42,995 nt of DNA, taken from NCBI GenBank assembly GCA_002405875.1, contig DHMR01000068.1:14105-57099 (forward strand), given 5' to 3'. A program made the position numbers and the translations under genes. The notes beneath the pieces were generated by a model. It worked only from the letters and a program-made list of their open reading frames with translations. It did not search any database and was not told where the DNA came from. Source of the DNA: a bacterium UBA4637 (GTDB lineage Bacteria; Bacteroidota; Bacteroidia; Bacteroidales; Bacteroidaceae). Below are positions 1 to 7,840 of the stretch, piece after piece (the stretch's first letter is position 1; the number at the start of each line of letters is the position of its first letter).

Positions 1-48
1 GACCCCAACATTAAAAGTGTTGTGCTCTACCAGCTGAGCTAGCGAGTC
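1..48 (-). tRNA. tRNA-Lys (UUU), 5' part, cut by the window edge
   Basis: Read on the minus strand, bases 48 to 1 give an acceptor 5' strand (GACTCGC), a D-arm with AGCTCAG and GGTAGAGC, and an anticodon stem-loop with stem CAACA/TGTTG around the loop CTTTTAA. The anticodon is therefore TTT, which reads lysine codons. The T-arm and the 3' end lie left of the window. A promoter pair (80-111) lies just upstream. The partner stem strands outside the window cannot be checked. Confidence 0.93.
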
Positions 49-79
49 AATCTCCAACTTTATGTTTCAAAAGCGAGTG

Positions 80-111
80 CAAAGGTACAACATTTTTCTG
101 AACTGACCAAA
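80..111 (-). promoter_or_regulatory. Bacteroidota-type promoter for the tRNA-Lys
   Basis: On the minus strand TACCTTTG (87-80, the TAnnTTTG -7 element) lies 20 bases downstream of TTTG (111-108, the -33 element). The -7 element continues with CA. It ends about 31 bases upstream of the mature tRNA 5' end, leaving room for a short 5' leader removed by RNase P. Confidence 0.75.
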
Positions 112-164
112 TAAAACTTCAATTTTTTATTGTTTTTCTTGCATTTTGTGTAAAAACAAGCTTT

Positions 165-1337
165 TTATCCTTGTTTTTCGGATGATTTCTTGGCTATTTC
201 GCCGTTGCAGTCTTCTGTTGTAGTCTTTAAATCTTTGATGACATCTTCTGCACTAACCGTTTCCGTTCCGATGGGTTTCTCTCGTGTGACATATCTTTGC
301 CAATAAGCGATAAGAAGAGTGGTCAGTGGGAGAGCGATGATCAAGCCGATAAATCCTAACAGGGCTCCCCATACGGAGAGGCTCAGTAGGAGAATGGCAG
401 GGTTCAACCCCATAGCCTTGCCCATGATGCGGGGTGTTACCACCATGTCGGTAAGGATTTGCACCACGCAAAATACCAAAAATGCCAATCCGAAAACGAT
501 CCAGAAGTTCTGTCCTGTGTCTGCTGCTTTCAGCATGGCGAGAAAGGCCGTAGGAATGAGGGCAAAGGTATGAAGGTATGGCACTAAGTCCATGATGCCA
601 ATCAGTATTCCCAAACCAATGGCCATTGGAAAGCCTATGATGGTGAAGCCGATGCAGAACATAATGCCCATGCAGAGGGCCACCATGCCTTGTCCACGAA
701 TGTAATTGTTGAGTTCTCTCTCGACATCTTTCATCAGCTCTTGCCAGAAAGGACGGCTTTTCTTCGGAAAGATGCGAATCCAGTTGGCTGTCAACGTCTC
801 GTAGTCGAGCAAAATGAAAAACATATATAATAAGGTGATCATCGAGGCAATGATGCTGAGGATGACATTGGCGGTTTGACCTACGACAGAGAACAATTTG
901 GGCATGGTCGTCTTCAAGGCATCGCTGAAGTCCTTGCTCTTCAAGAACTTTTCCACTTGCACTTGGTTGTTTTGCAACCATTCCTTGATCAATCCTGTGA
1001 GATTGTTGGTATGAGTCGTCTGGTGTAACCAACGAGTTATCACATCGCCTAACTTGTCGAATTGGTCGATCATGGGAGGGATGATGAGCCATATAACCCC
1101 ACCAATCACACCAATGGCCAGCAGCATGGCGATGATAATCGATAGGGCTCTTACCTTGACATGCAACTTGTTTTCGATAAACTTAACAACTGGGTAGAGT
1201 AAGTAAGCGAAAAACCATGCGATAACAAAAGGCAAGAGTACGCCGCTCAAATAATTGACCACATAGAGCACAGCCAAGATAATGAGCGTGATGCCTGCTA
1301 TACGAATGAATTTGTCGAATGTAATCTCCTTTGCCAT
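165..1337 (-). CDS. AI-2E family transporter (PF01594-type membrane permease)
   Basis: 390 residues, the usual length for this family. It is an inner-membrane protein: hydrophobic segments occur near residues 10-45 and 60-90, then a soluble stretch of about 60 residues with several charged positions, and a second membrane cluster from about 150 to 350. The Gly/Pro-rich segments FPMAIGLGILIGIMDLVPY and LIGLIIALPL match the C-terminal signature of the family. Members move small molecules or ions; the name comes from E. coli TqsA, linked to autoinducer-2 export, but the substrate here is unknown. The tail after residue 355 is charged and probably cytoplasmic. The start at 1337 lies 13 bases after the thymidine kinase stop, so the two are probably co-transcribed. 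Confidence 0.88.
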   Translation of the reverse strand: MAKEITFDKFIRIAGITLIILAVLYVVNYLSGVLLPFVIAWFFAYLLYPVVKFIENKLHVKVRALSIIIAMLLAIGVIGGVIWLIIPPMIDQFDKLGDVITRWLHQTTHTNNLTGLIKEWLQNNQVQVEKFLKSKDFSDALKTTMPKLFSVVGQTANVILSIIASMITLLYMFFILLDYETLTANWIRIFPKKSRPFWQELMKDVERELNNYIRGQGMVALCMGIMFCIGFTIIGFPMAIGLGILIGIMDLVPYLHTFALIPTAFLAMLKAADTGQNFWIVFGLAFLVFCVVQILTDMVVTPRIMGKAMGLNPAILLLSLSVWGALLGFIGLIIALPLTTLLIAYWQRYVTREKPIGTETVSAEDVIKDLKTTTEDCNGEIAKKSSEKQG

Positions 1338-1350
1338 GGTAATACCTTGC

Positions 1351-1953
1351 TTATTTATTAGTTTCTAAAGTTTGATTCTCGTCTTCGATAGCTTTTTGAT
1401 AGCAATCCCTGCAGAGTGGCTCATATTCATCTTTCTCTCCTAATAAGACCCGTCGGTCGTTGTGTACGAGTCGGTGACTGACGTAGGCTAATGCGCCGCA
1501 TCTTACACAAATGGCATGCACCTTGGTCACTTCGTCGGCGATGGCACATAGGGCTGGGATAGGACCGAAAGGAATACCTTTGAAGTCCATGTCAAGTCCT
1601 GCCACAATGACGCGAACGCCTCGGTTGGCCAATTCGTTGCACACTTCGACAAGTCCATTGTCAAAAAACTGGGCCTCGTCTATACCGACGACATCGATGT
1701 CGGAGGCCAATAACAGCAAAGACCCTGACGATTCTATAGGAGTCGAATGGATACAGTTTTGGTCATGACTCACTACGTCCTCGTCAGAGTAACGAACATC
1801 AATGGAAGGCTTAAAGATTTCCACCTTCTGTTTAGCGAATTTTGCTCGCTTCATTCTTCGGATTAGTTCTTCCGTTTTTCCGGAAAACATAGATCCGCAC
1901 ACCACTTCAATTCTGCCGGGACGGTGTGTCTCCCCAATAAGATTTTCTGTCAT
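1351..1953 (-). CDS. tdk: Thymidine kinase
   Basis: 200 residues, type II (TK1-like) thymidine kinase, which phosphorylates thymidine to dTMP in the pyrimidine salvage pathway in the cytoplasm. Visible motifs: P-loop GSMFSGKT (20-27), the IDEAQFF segment with the likely catalytic Glu93, and a structural zinc site made of CVRC (Cys149, Cys152) and CRDC (Cys181, Cys184). Gly-rich and Tyr residues of the lasso loop follow the first Cys pair. The start at 1953 is only 7 bases from the -7 promoter element, so the mRNA should have almost no leader. It heads a two-gene unit with the AI-2E-family permease and is divergent from rsmI. Confidence 0.95.
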   Translation of the reverse strand: MTENLIGETHRPGRIEVVCGSMFSGKTEELIRRMKRAKFAKQKVEIFKPSIDVRYSDEDVVSHDQNCIHSTPIESSGSLLLLASDIDVVGIDEAQFFDNGLVEVCNELANRGVRVIVAGLDMDFKGIPFGPIPALCAIADEVTKVHAICVRCGALAYVSHRLVHNDRRVLLGEKDEYEPLCRDCYQKAIEDENQTLETNK

Positions 1954-1960
1954 TTCGTGG

Positions 1961-1993
1961 CAAAATTAGCAATAAGGTTTTAAAAAATGCAAA
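1961..1993 (-). promoter_or_regulatory. Promoter for tdk and the AI-2E-family permease
   Basis: On the minus strand TAATTTTG (1968-1961) is the -7 element and TTTG (1993-1990) the -33 element, 21 bases apart. The G of the -7 box is 7 bases before the ATG, so the transcript would start at or within a few bases of the start codon. Confidence 0.65.
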
Positions 1994-2008
1994 GAAAATC
2001 CTTTTTTT

Positions 2009-2039
2009 TTTGCTTAGAAAGATTATTTAACTACATTTG
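2009..2039 (+). promoter_or_regulatory. Promoter for rsmI
   Basis: TTTG (2009-2012), 19 bases, TACATTTG (2032-2039), continuing CA. The ATG is only 8 bases further on, which predicts a very short or absent leader. It lies back to back with the tdk promoter. Confidence 0.75.
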
Positions 2040-2047
2040 CACACTGT

Positions 2048-2788
2048 ATGGGCATATTATATATCGTACCGACTCCAGTTGGCAATATGGAGGACATGAC
2101 AATGCGAGCTATCAGGGTTCTGAAAGAAGCTGATTTGATCCTCGCGGAGGACACTCGAACATCGAGCGTCCTACTCAAGCATTTTGACATTAAAAACCGT
2201 TTGATGGCACATCATAAGTTCAATGAGCATGGTACATCGGCATCGGTGGTAGAACGCTTGAAAGCTGGTGAGACCATCGCGCTCATCAGCGATGCGGGCA
2301 CACCGGGCATTAGTGACCCTGGGTTCTTTCTGGCTCGTGAGGCTGCAAAGGCGGGTGTCACAGTTCAGACGTTACCTGGCCCGACCGCTTGCATTCCTGC
2401 CATCGTATCGTCGGGATTGCCTTGCGATCGGTTCTGCTTTGAAGGATTCATCCCACAGAAAAAAGGACGCCAAACTTATTTGGAGTCGTTGCAAAATGAA
2501 ACTCGTACGATGATATTTTATGAGTCACCTTATCGGGTCGTTAAGACTTTGCAACAGTTTGCGGAAGTCTTTGGAGAAGACAGAATGGTGAGTTGTTGCC
2601 GTGAGATTTCCAAAATTCATGAGGAAAGTGTGAGAGGCACACTAGCTGAGGTGATAGCCCATTTTGAGGAGACGGAGCCTCGTGGTGAGTTCGTTATTGT
2701 ACTTGCCGGAAAGGATCCCAAGTTGCTCAAGGAAGAAATGAAGGAAAAGCGACGTGAAGAACGTAAAAAGCATAATAACCAAAATTAA
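2048..2788 (+). CDS. rsmI: 16S rRNA (cytidine(1402)-2'-O)-methyltransferase RsmI
   Basis: 246 residues of the tetrapyrrole-methylase fold family (SAM-dependent). RsmI 2'-O-methylates C1402 of 16S rRNA at the decoding centre. The N-terminus carries the family signature YIVPTPVGNMEDMT, followed by AEDTRTSSVLLKHF, the glycine-rich ISDAGTPGISDPG (about 79-91) and LPGPTACIPAI. FYESPYRV near residue 160 is also typical. The last 25 residues are Lys/Glu-rich and shorter than the C-terminal extension of E. coli RsmI, as often seen in Bacteroidota. No Shine-Dalgarno sequence is visible, in keeping with a near-leaderless mRNA. The lipoprotein gene follows after 13 bases. Confidence 0.95.
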   Translation: MGILYIVPTPVGNMEDMTMRAIRVLKEADLILAEDTRTSSVLLKHFDIKNRLMAHHKFNEHGTSASVVERLKAGETIALISDAGTPGISDPGFFLAREAAKAGVTVQTLPGPTACIPAIVSSGLPCDRFCFEGFIPQKKGRQTYLESLQNETRTMIFYESPYRVVKTLQQFAEVFGEDRMVSCCREISKIHEESVRGTLAEVIAHFEETEPRGEFVIVLAGKDPKLLKEEMKEKRREERKKHNNQN

Positions 2789-2801
2789 AAGGAGAAAGAT
2801 T

Positions 2802-3653
2802 ATGAAAAAACTATTTTTTATCGCCTGCTGTGCTGCCTTGTTGGTAACAGGTTGTAAGGATGGAAAGAACACGCCAGACTTGGCTAGTGTACATCAAGCT
2901 GACTCGCTCAATGACATCATTGCTCAGAAAGATAGTGAGATAAACGACTTGATGGGTACGTTTAACGAGGTAGAGGAAGGCCTTCGTAAAATCAACGAGG
3001 CTGAAAATCGCATCGCCTTGGCTAAGAGCGGTGAGGGTGCTAACAGAAAGCAACAGCTGAAGGAAGACGTTCAGTTTATCGCTAACCAAATGAAGAAAAA
3101 CAAGGAGTTGATAGCTAAGCTCCAGAAGCAATTGGATGGAAGCTCTCTCCAGCAAACTCAGTTGAAGAAAACGATTGAAAACCTTGTGGCCCAGTTGCAG
3201 GATAAGGAAAAACAGCTTCAGACCCTCCGTGAGGAACTTGATAGCAAGGATATTCATATCGCAGCCTTGGATGAATCTATCAACAACTTGAACACCAATG
3301 TAAGCAACTTGAAGTCTGAGAGCCAGAGCAAGACCGAAACCATCAATGCCCAGGATAAGCAGTTGAACACGGCTTGGTATGTGTTTGGCACTAAGAAGGA
3401 GTTGAAAGGACAGCATATCATGGAAGATGGTAAGGTCATGAATGGTAATTTCAACAAGAATTACTTCACCAAGATTGATATCCGCAATACAACGGAAATC
3501 AAGCTGTACTCCAAATCAGCTAAGTTGATGACGGCGCATCCTTCTAGCAGTTATAGCTTGGTACGTGATGCCAATAAGCAATACACTTTGCGTATCACCA
3601 ACCCACAGATTTTCTGGAGCACAAGCAAGTATTTGGTTGTCCTCGTCAAGTAA
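2802..3653 (+). CDS. Coiled-coil lipoprotein of unknown function
   Basis: 283 residues from the ATG at 2802, preferred over the in-frame ATG at 2754 because a lipoprotein signal peptide begins there (MKKLFFIACCAALLVTGC, lipidated Cys18) and a purine-rich AGGAGA lies 7-12 bases upstream. After the signal, residues 35-200 are strongly heptad-like and rich in Lys, Glu, Gln and Leu, indicating a long coiled coil. A compact C-terminal region (about 205-283) contains AWYVFGTKKEL and ends in a hydrophobic strand (KYLVVLVK). Proteins of this layout in Bacteroidota are sometimes labelled Cbp1-type collagen-binding adhesin; I cannot confirm that and leave the function open. It should sit on the periplasmic or outer face of the envelope. 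The acidic surface-export signal after Cys is weak (CKDGKN). Confidence 0.85.
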   Translation: MKKLFFIACCAALLVTGCKDGKNTPDLASVHQADSLNDIIAQKDSEINDLMGTFNEVEEGLRKINEAENRIALAKSGEGANRKQQLKEDVQFIANQMKKNKELIAKLQKQLDGSSLQQTQLKKTIENLVAQLQDKEKQLQTLREELDSKDIHIAALDESINNLNTNVSNLKSESQSKTETINAQDKQLNTAWYVFGTKKELKGQHIMEDGKVMNGNFNKNYFTKIDIRNTTEIKLYSKSAKLMTAHPSSSYSLVRDANKQYTLRITNPQIFWSTSKYLVVLVK

Positions 3654-3656
3654 TGA

Positions 3657-4103
3657 TTATCTTTTGCCAGCAAAAAAGTTTTGCATAAGAGTTTTACACT
3701 CATTTTCCAATACGCCCGATGTAACTGTAGTCTTAGGATGCAGTGCATCGGGCGCATACTTTGTATAACCTCTTTTCTCGTCGGCGGCTCCATATACAAC
3801 TCGTGAAATTTGTGCCCATCCGATGGCACCAGCGCACATGACGCACGGTTCTACGGTGACATAGAGCGTACAGTCTTTGAGATATTTCCCTCCTAGCATA
3901 TTGGCACCCGATGTGATAGCTTGCATTTCTGCATGAGCGGTTACATCGTGAAGCATTTCTGTCAAGTTGTGTGCGCGTGAAATGATTCTGCCTTGACATA
4001 CAATGATTGCTCCCACGGGAATTTCATCCTCTTCGAAAGCTAATTGCGCCTCTATCAACGCTTTACGCATGAATTCTTCGTCTTTTTTTATTTGCTCTTC
4101 CAT
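3657..4103 (-). CDS. tadA: tRNA-specific adenosine deaminase (nucleoside deaminase family)
   Basis: 148 residues of the cytidine/deoxycytidylate deaminase fold. TadA converts A34 of tRNA-Arg(ACG) to inosine. The zinc and catalytic residues are in place: HAE (57-59, His57 ligand, Glu59 proton shuttle) and PCVMC (86-90, Cys87 and Cys90 ligands). The preceding IPVGAIIV strand is typical. Some Bacteroidota relatives are guanine or other nucleoside deaminases, so the substrate is inferred. The gene converges on the coiled-coil lipoprotein gene with only 3 bases between the stop codons, leaving no intergenic terminator. Confidence 0.88.
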   Translation of the reverse strand: MEEQIKKDEEFMRKALIEAQLAFEEDEIPVGAIIVCQGRIISRAHNLTEMLHDVTAHAEMQAITSGANMLGGKYLKDCTLYVTVEPCVMCAGAIGWAQISRVVYGAADEKRGYTKYAPDALHPKTTVTSGVLENECKTLMQNFFAGKR

Positions 4104-4123
4104 TTTATTTCGCTTTTTGCTTA

Positions 4124-4131
4124 CAAAAATA
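4124..4131 (-). promoter_or_regulatory. Possible -7 promoter element for tadA
   Basis: On the minus strand TATTTTTG (4131-4124) fits TAnnTTTG, 20 bases before the tadA start. No TTTG is found 19-21 bases further upstream and the usual CA extension is absent, so this is weak. Confidence 0.4.
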
Positions 4132-4141
4132 CATAAAAAAG

Positions 4142-4172
4142 TTTGAAGTTAGAAGGAAAAATATTACTTTTG
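4142..4172 (+). promoter_or_regulatory. Promoter for yraN-birA-pyrH
   Basis: TTTG (4142-4145), 19 bases, TACTTTTG (4165-4172), continuing CA. The leader to the yraN ATG would be about 25 bases. Confidence 0.75.
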
Positions 4173-4201
4173 CAAGTAGTTAAAGATTAATTATACAAAA
4201 T

Positions 4202-4576
4202 ATGGCAGAACATAATGATTTGGGTAAATGGGGCGAAGATGAAGCGGCGCATTTCTTGGAAAACAAGGGATACTTAATCCTAGAACGTGATTGGAAAATG
4301 GGTAAGCGGGATTTGGACATCGTTGCTATGTCCGAAAATCATGCCACGCTTGTGTTTATAGAAGTCAAGACACGAAAAAATGACGAATTCGTGGAGCCGG
4401 AAGAAGCTGTTGACAAGATGAAAATGCGTAACTTGGCTATTGCTGCCAACGCATATGTGAAACTCAAGAATATCAATACGGAAATACGCTTCGACATAGT
4501 TTCTGTCATCGGTGGCAAAGACAAAATGTTTCGTATCGAACACATTGAGGATGCTTTCAATCCTTTGCTCATTTAA
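4202..4576 (+). CDS. YraN family protein (UPF0102, predicted nuclease fold)
   Basis: 124 residues, the usual family length. It has the restriction-endonuclease-like core: a GEDEAAHFL helix (11-19), then DLDIVA (Asp37/Asp39) and FIEVKTR (52-58, Glu54 and Lys56), giving a PD-(D/E)xK-type arrangement. Family members are conserved in bacteria, often near rnhB or rsmI, and their cellular role is not established. Here it opens a plus-strand unit with birA (32-base gap) and pyrH. Confidence 0.9.
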   Translation: MAEHNDLGKWGEDEAAHFLENKGYLILERDWKMGKRDLDIVAMSENHATLVFIEVKTRKNDEFVEPEEAVDKMKMRNLAIAANAYVKLKNINTEIRFDIVSVIGGKDKMFRIEHIEDAFNPLLI

Positions 4577-4608
4577 TATGTGCTGTGACCAATAATATCA
4601 TGTAGCAA

Positions 4609-5337
4609 ATGAATACTAAGATTATCAGATTGGGGGAAATTGATTCGACGAATCGCTATCTTCGTGAATATCATGAGGAAGATGAGGCAGAAATGGTGGT
4701 GGCTGTTGCTGACTTTCAAACGGCAGGAAAAGGGCAGGGTGCCCATACTTGGGAAAGTGAATCTGGTAAAAACTTGCTGTTTAGTATCAAGGTTCACCCA
4801 TCTTGGGTCCCTGTACGTAGCCAGTTTGTGTTGTCCATGGCTGAGGCCCTGGCTTTGAAAGATGCACTTGACTCTTATGTTGATGGCATCACGCTCAAAT
4901 GGCCTAATGATGTCTATTGGAATGATAAGAAGATCAGCGGCACCTTGATTGAAACCTCTGTGGATTCGATGGGCATCAAGACTTGCATTTTTGGAACGGG
5001 CATCAATGTGAATCAGACCACATTCTTCAGTGATGCTCCTAATCCTGTTTCCCTTGCTCAGATCTTGGGACATGAGGTAGATAGGGAAGAACTCTTGCAG
5101 CAGGTACTTGATGCTTTTGCCAAATATTACGAGTTGCTTCGTCGTGCTGATTATCAAGATGTTTCAGGTATCTATCATCTCTCCCTGTATCGTCGTAAGG
5201 GGTATCATCGCTATGAAGATGCTGAGGGGGCTTTTGATGGTGCGTTGGTTGAGGTGGAAGACGATGGACATCTTGTCCTCCATGACAAGAAAGGAGTCAT
5301 CCGTTCTTATGCTTTTGGTGAGCTTAAGTACCTTTAA
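4609..5337 (+). CDS. birA: Biotin--[acetyl-CoA-carboxylase] ligase
   Basis: 242 residues, a single-function biotin protein ligase without the N-terminal DNA-binding domain of E. coli BirA, so it should not act as the bio repressor. It activates biotin with ATP and attaches it to the biotin carboxyl carrier protein. Visible are the biotinyl-AMP loop (GKGQG, 40-44, then HTWES), KWPND (97-101) and the catalytic-site KISGTLIE with Lys108. A small C-terminal domain follows from about residue 185. The 36-base gap to pyrH suggests one transcript. Confidence 0.93.
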   Translation: MNTKIIRLGEIDSTNRYLREYHEEDEAEMVVAVADFQTAGKGQGAHTWESESGKNLLFSIKVHPSWVPVRSQFVLSMAEALALKDALDSYVDGITLKWPNDVYWNDKKISGTLIETSVDSMGIKTCIFGTGINVNQTTFFSDAPNPVSLAQILGHEVDREELLQQVLDAFAKYYELLRRADYQDVSGIYHLSLYRRKGYHRYEDAEGAFDGALVEVEDDGHLVLHDKKGVIRSYAFGELKYL

Positions 5338-5373
5338 TGGCATAGATTATTATAAATTCTAAAAGAAAATAAT

Positions 5374-6084
5374 ATGGCTAAATTTAAAAGAATCCTTTTG
5401 AAATTGAGTGGTGAGAGTTTGATGGGTAAACAGAGCTTTGGTATCGACCCGGAACGCTTGAGTGATTATGCTAAACAAATCAAGGAAGTGCATGAAATGG
5501 GTGTCCAGATTGGTATTGTCATCGGTGGTGGCAATATTTTCCGTGGCTTAAGCGGAAGCCAAAAAGGCTTCGACCGTGTGAAAGGTGACCAAATGGGGAT
5601 GTGTGCAACTGTTATCAACTCGCTTGCCTTGAGCAGTGCGCTCGGAGCTCTTGGTGTCAAGACCAAGGTCCTGACAGCCATCCGTATGGAACCTATCGGT
5701 GAGTTCTATAGCAAGTGGAAGGCTATCGAGGCAATGGAGGCTGGGTATATTTGTATCTTCTCTGCGGGTACGGGAAGCCCTTATTTCACGACAGATACCG
5801 GATCTTCTCTTCGTGGTATAGAAATCGAAGCCGATGTCATGCTGAAGGGTACTCGTGTGGATGGCATTTATACGGCTGACCCTGAGAAAGACCCTTCGGC
5901 AACCAAGTTTAAAGATATCACATACGATGAAATCTACAACAAGGGATTAAAGGTGATGGATCTGACGGCTACCACGATGTGCAAGGAAAATAACCTTCCT
6001 ATCTATGTGTTTAATATGGATGTGGTGGGTAATTTGAAGAAGGTTATGAATGGTGAGGAGATAGGTACACTCGTTCACAATTAA
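5374..6084 (+). CDS. pyrH: UMP kinase
   Basis: 236 residues of the amino acid kinase family, matching bacterial PyrH in length. It phosphorylates UMP to UDP for pyrimidine nucleotide synthesis. The N-terminal KLSGE (10-14) binds phosphate, GGGNIFRG (51-58) is the diagnostic glycine-rich loop, and a Thr/Gly-rich TGSPYFTTDTGS segment near 130-140 binds UMP. VDGIYTADPEKDP near 170 binds ATP. The enzyme is a cytoplasmic hexamer. The gene is last in its unit and is followed by a strong hairpin at 6105-6141. Confidence 0.96.
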   Translation: MAKFKRILLKLSGESLMGKQSFGIDPERLSDYAKQIKEVHEMGVQIGIVIGGGNIFRGLSGSQKGFDRVKGDQMGMCATVINSLALSSALGALGVKTKVLTAIRMEPIGEFYSKWKAIEAMEAGYICIFSAGTGSPYFTTDTGSSLRGIEIEADVMLKGTRVDGIYTADPEKDPSATKFKDITYDEIYNKGLKVMDLTATTMCKENNLPIYVFNMDVVGNLKKVMNGEEIGTLVHN

Positions 6085-6104
6085 GCAGAAAGTTTTGTGA
6101 TTCA

Positions 6105-6141
6105 AAAAACGGCTACTTTTCCACGAAAAGTAGCCGTTTTT
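6105..6141. terminator. Bidirectional intrinsic terminator between pyrH and pssA
   Basis: A perfect 16-base inverted repeat (6105-6120 and 6126-6141) with a 5-base loop. The core ACGGCTACTTTT pairs fully, and the arms begin in A and end in T, giving a U-tract on both strands. It serves the converging pyrH and psd-pssA units. Confidence 0.9.
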
Positions 6142-6222
6142 GAGTAGCGTATCCTTGTGTTGTCTTTGTATTATAACAGAAGATTTTATGCTGTTGTCTT
6201 TGAGGTTCAAAAGAATCAATTC

Positions 6223-6954
6223 CTAGGATTTTCTTCTGAGAAATATTACTAGAGAAATGATAAAATAGAGCAAAATGACAAACCACCATGCTTCCAGCAA
6301 GCCTAGCATGCCATCTCCTATTACGAAAAGAAGGATAGATAAAAGGGTGATGATGGCAAATATATACTTAATTTCATTACCCTTGAATGTCCATTGCTTG
6401 AACTTCAAGGCAAACATTGGAAGTTCGGATACCAACAACAAACTGGTGGCAATGACCAACGCTACCACTACCAGCGCAGACCAGCTATACCCCTCAAGCC
6501 AAAAAGGATTAAATACAATCAAGGAGCCCCAAAATAGGGCGTTGGCAGGTGTTGGTAAACCTATGAATGAAGTCGTCTGTCGTTCGTCCAAATTGAACTT
6601 TGCTAATCGTAGGGCGGAGAATGCTGCAATCAGAAAAGCTAGATATGGAATGTAGTCGCTGATAGGTTGCAAAAAACTCGGATATTCTAATACTGCTAAC
6701 TCTGAAAAGACTATGGTAGCAGGTGCTACACCGAATGTCACATCATCGGCTAAGGAATCTAATTCTTTGCCTATCGGGGAGGAAACATGGAGCAAACGAG
6801 CACTCATGCCATCAAAAAAGTCAAACACTGCACCAATGATAATCCAAAGGAGAGCCATCTTAGGAGTACCTCCAAAGGCGTATGACGTAGCGATACAGCC
6901 AGATACCAAGTTGCAACAGGTGATCGTGTTAGGAATATGCTTTTTTATGTTCAT
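6223..6954 (-). CDS. pssA: CDP-diacylglycerol--serine O-phosphatidyltransferase
   Basis: 243 residues, a type II PssA of the CDP-alcohol phosphotransferase family. It joins serine to CDP-diacylglycerol to form phosphatidylserine in the inner membrane. The full family motif D-G-x2-A-R-x8-G-x3-D-x3-D is present, from DGMSAR to DSLADD near residues 44-68. About eight hydrophobic segments follow. The neighbouring upstream gene psd uses the product, so the two make phosphatidylethanolamine; the 57-base gap suggests one transcript with psd first. Confidence 0.95.
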   Translation of the reverse strand: MNIKKHIPNTITCCNLVSGCIATSYAFGGTPKMALLWIIIGAVFDFFDGMSARLLHVSSPIGKELDSLADDVTFGVAPATIVFSELAVLEYPSFLQPISDYIPYLAFLIAAFSALRLAKFNLDERQTTSFIGLPTPANALFWGSLIVFNPFWLEGYSWSALVVVALVIATSLLLVSELPMFALKFKQWTFKGNEIKYIFAIITLLSILLFVIGDGMLGLLEAWWFVILLYFIISLVIFLRRKS

Positions 6955-7011
6955 TTTCTTGTTATGTTATAATGTTGTCCACAGAGTTATTTCTGTGGCA
7001 CTGTTTAGAAG

Positions 7012-7704
7012 CTATTTCAACTTGGCAATGATAGTTTGGTCGCCGGTTGTTGATTGCCCCATCTTGACACAAACCTCTGTGCCAACAGGTAGGTAAACAT
7101 CTACCCGTGAGCCTAATTTGATGAATCCAAGATGCTCGTCAATGTAGCATTCCTCGCCATCCTTAGCGTAGGTCACGATACGTCGAGCTACGGCACCTGC
7201 GATTTGGCGGCACAAAACATCCACACCTTCTGGAGTTGTTATCATGACATCGGCATGCTCGTTTTCCTCACTAGCCTTGGGCAACCATGCTTTATGGTAA
7301 TTGCCATCGACGTGCTTCACAAACTTAATTTTGCCATCTACAGGAAACCAGTTGGCATGCACATTCCACAGGCTCATGAAAATGGATATCATCAAGCGTC
7401 GGTCGTTGAAATAGGGAGCGTTCTCCACTTCTTCGATGACGACAATTTTTCCATCGGCAGGAGCCACGACAAGTTTCTCGGTATCTTCAACGTTCAGATA
7501 GCGTATCGGACAACGATAAAAGTTGAGTACAATGCAATAGATGATGCCAAAGACTACAGAAAAAACCAAAAAAGGAATTTTGTTGTCAAAAGCATTCCAC
7601 AATATCACCGCGATAGCAATCAGTGCAATCATACCATATACGAGTTGATCGGTACCTTCGCGGTGCAATCTAATCTTCTTAAGTTTCTTTATTTTTTGTC
7701 CCAT
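7012..7704 (-). CDS. psd: Phosphatidylserine decarboxylase proenzyme
   Basis: 230 residues, the short PSD class. It decarboxylates phosphatidylserine to phosphatidylethanolamine. The N-terminal third has two hydrophobic segments (about 22-38 and 43-62) that anchor it in the membrane. The self-cleavage site is the KLGSR segment (196-200): cleavage between Gly198 and Ser199 would turn the Ser into the pyruvoyl cofactor, leaving a short alpha chain of about 32 residues. [11 protein letters not shown] near 114-124 holds the conserved His. It heads the psd-pssA unit and is divergent from dnaE. Confidence 0.95.
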   Translation of the reverse strand: MGQKIKKLKKIRLHREGTDQLVYGMIALIAIAVILWNAFDNKIPFLVFSVVFGIIYCIVLNFYRCPIRYLNVEDTEKLVVAPADGKIVVIEEVENAPYFNDRRLMISIFMSLWNVHANWFPVDGKIKFVKHVDGNYHKAWLPKASEENEHADVMITTPEGVDVLCRQIAGAVARRIVTYAKDGEECYIDEHLGFIKLGSRVDVYLPVGTEVCVKMGQSTTGDQTIIAKLK

Positions 7705-7731
7705 TATAGAGATATTAAGTTTTTATTGGTG

Positions 7732-7763
7732 CAAAGGTACACCATTTTTGTCACTTTCGCAAA
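7732..7763 (-). promoter_or_regulatory. Promoter for psd-pssA
   Basis: On the minus strand TTTG (7763-7760), 20 bases, TACCTTTG (7739-7732), continuing CACC. The leader to the psd ATG is about 23 bases. Confidence 0.8.
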
Positions 7764-7779
7764 TTTTTCCACCATTTCT

Positions 7780-7811
7780 TTTGGTTATCTCAACTTTTAG
7801 CAGTAACTTTG
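7780..7811 (+). promoter_or_regulatory. Promoter for dnaE
   Basis: TTTG (7780-7783), 20 bases, TAACTTTG (7804-7811). Unlike most promoters here the -7 box is followed by AACA rather than CA. The leader is about 25 bases. Confidence 0.75.
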
Positions 7812-7840
7812 AACACAAAAATAGGTTTTTAGCATAAAAA

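Noticed and set aside
253..1092. Long minus-strand open frame inside the AI-2E-family permease
   Set aside because: It overlaps the permease in another frame on the same strand, has a His/Arg-rich composition typical of a shadow frame and no recognisable domain.
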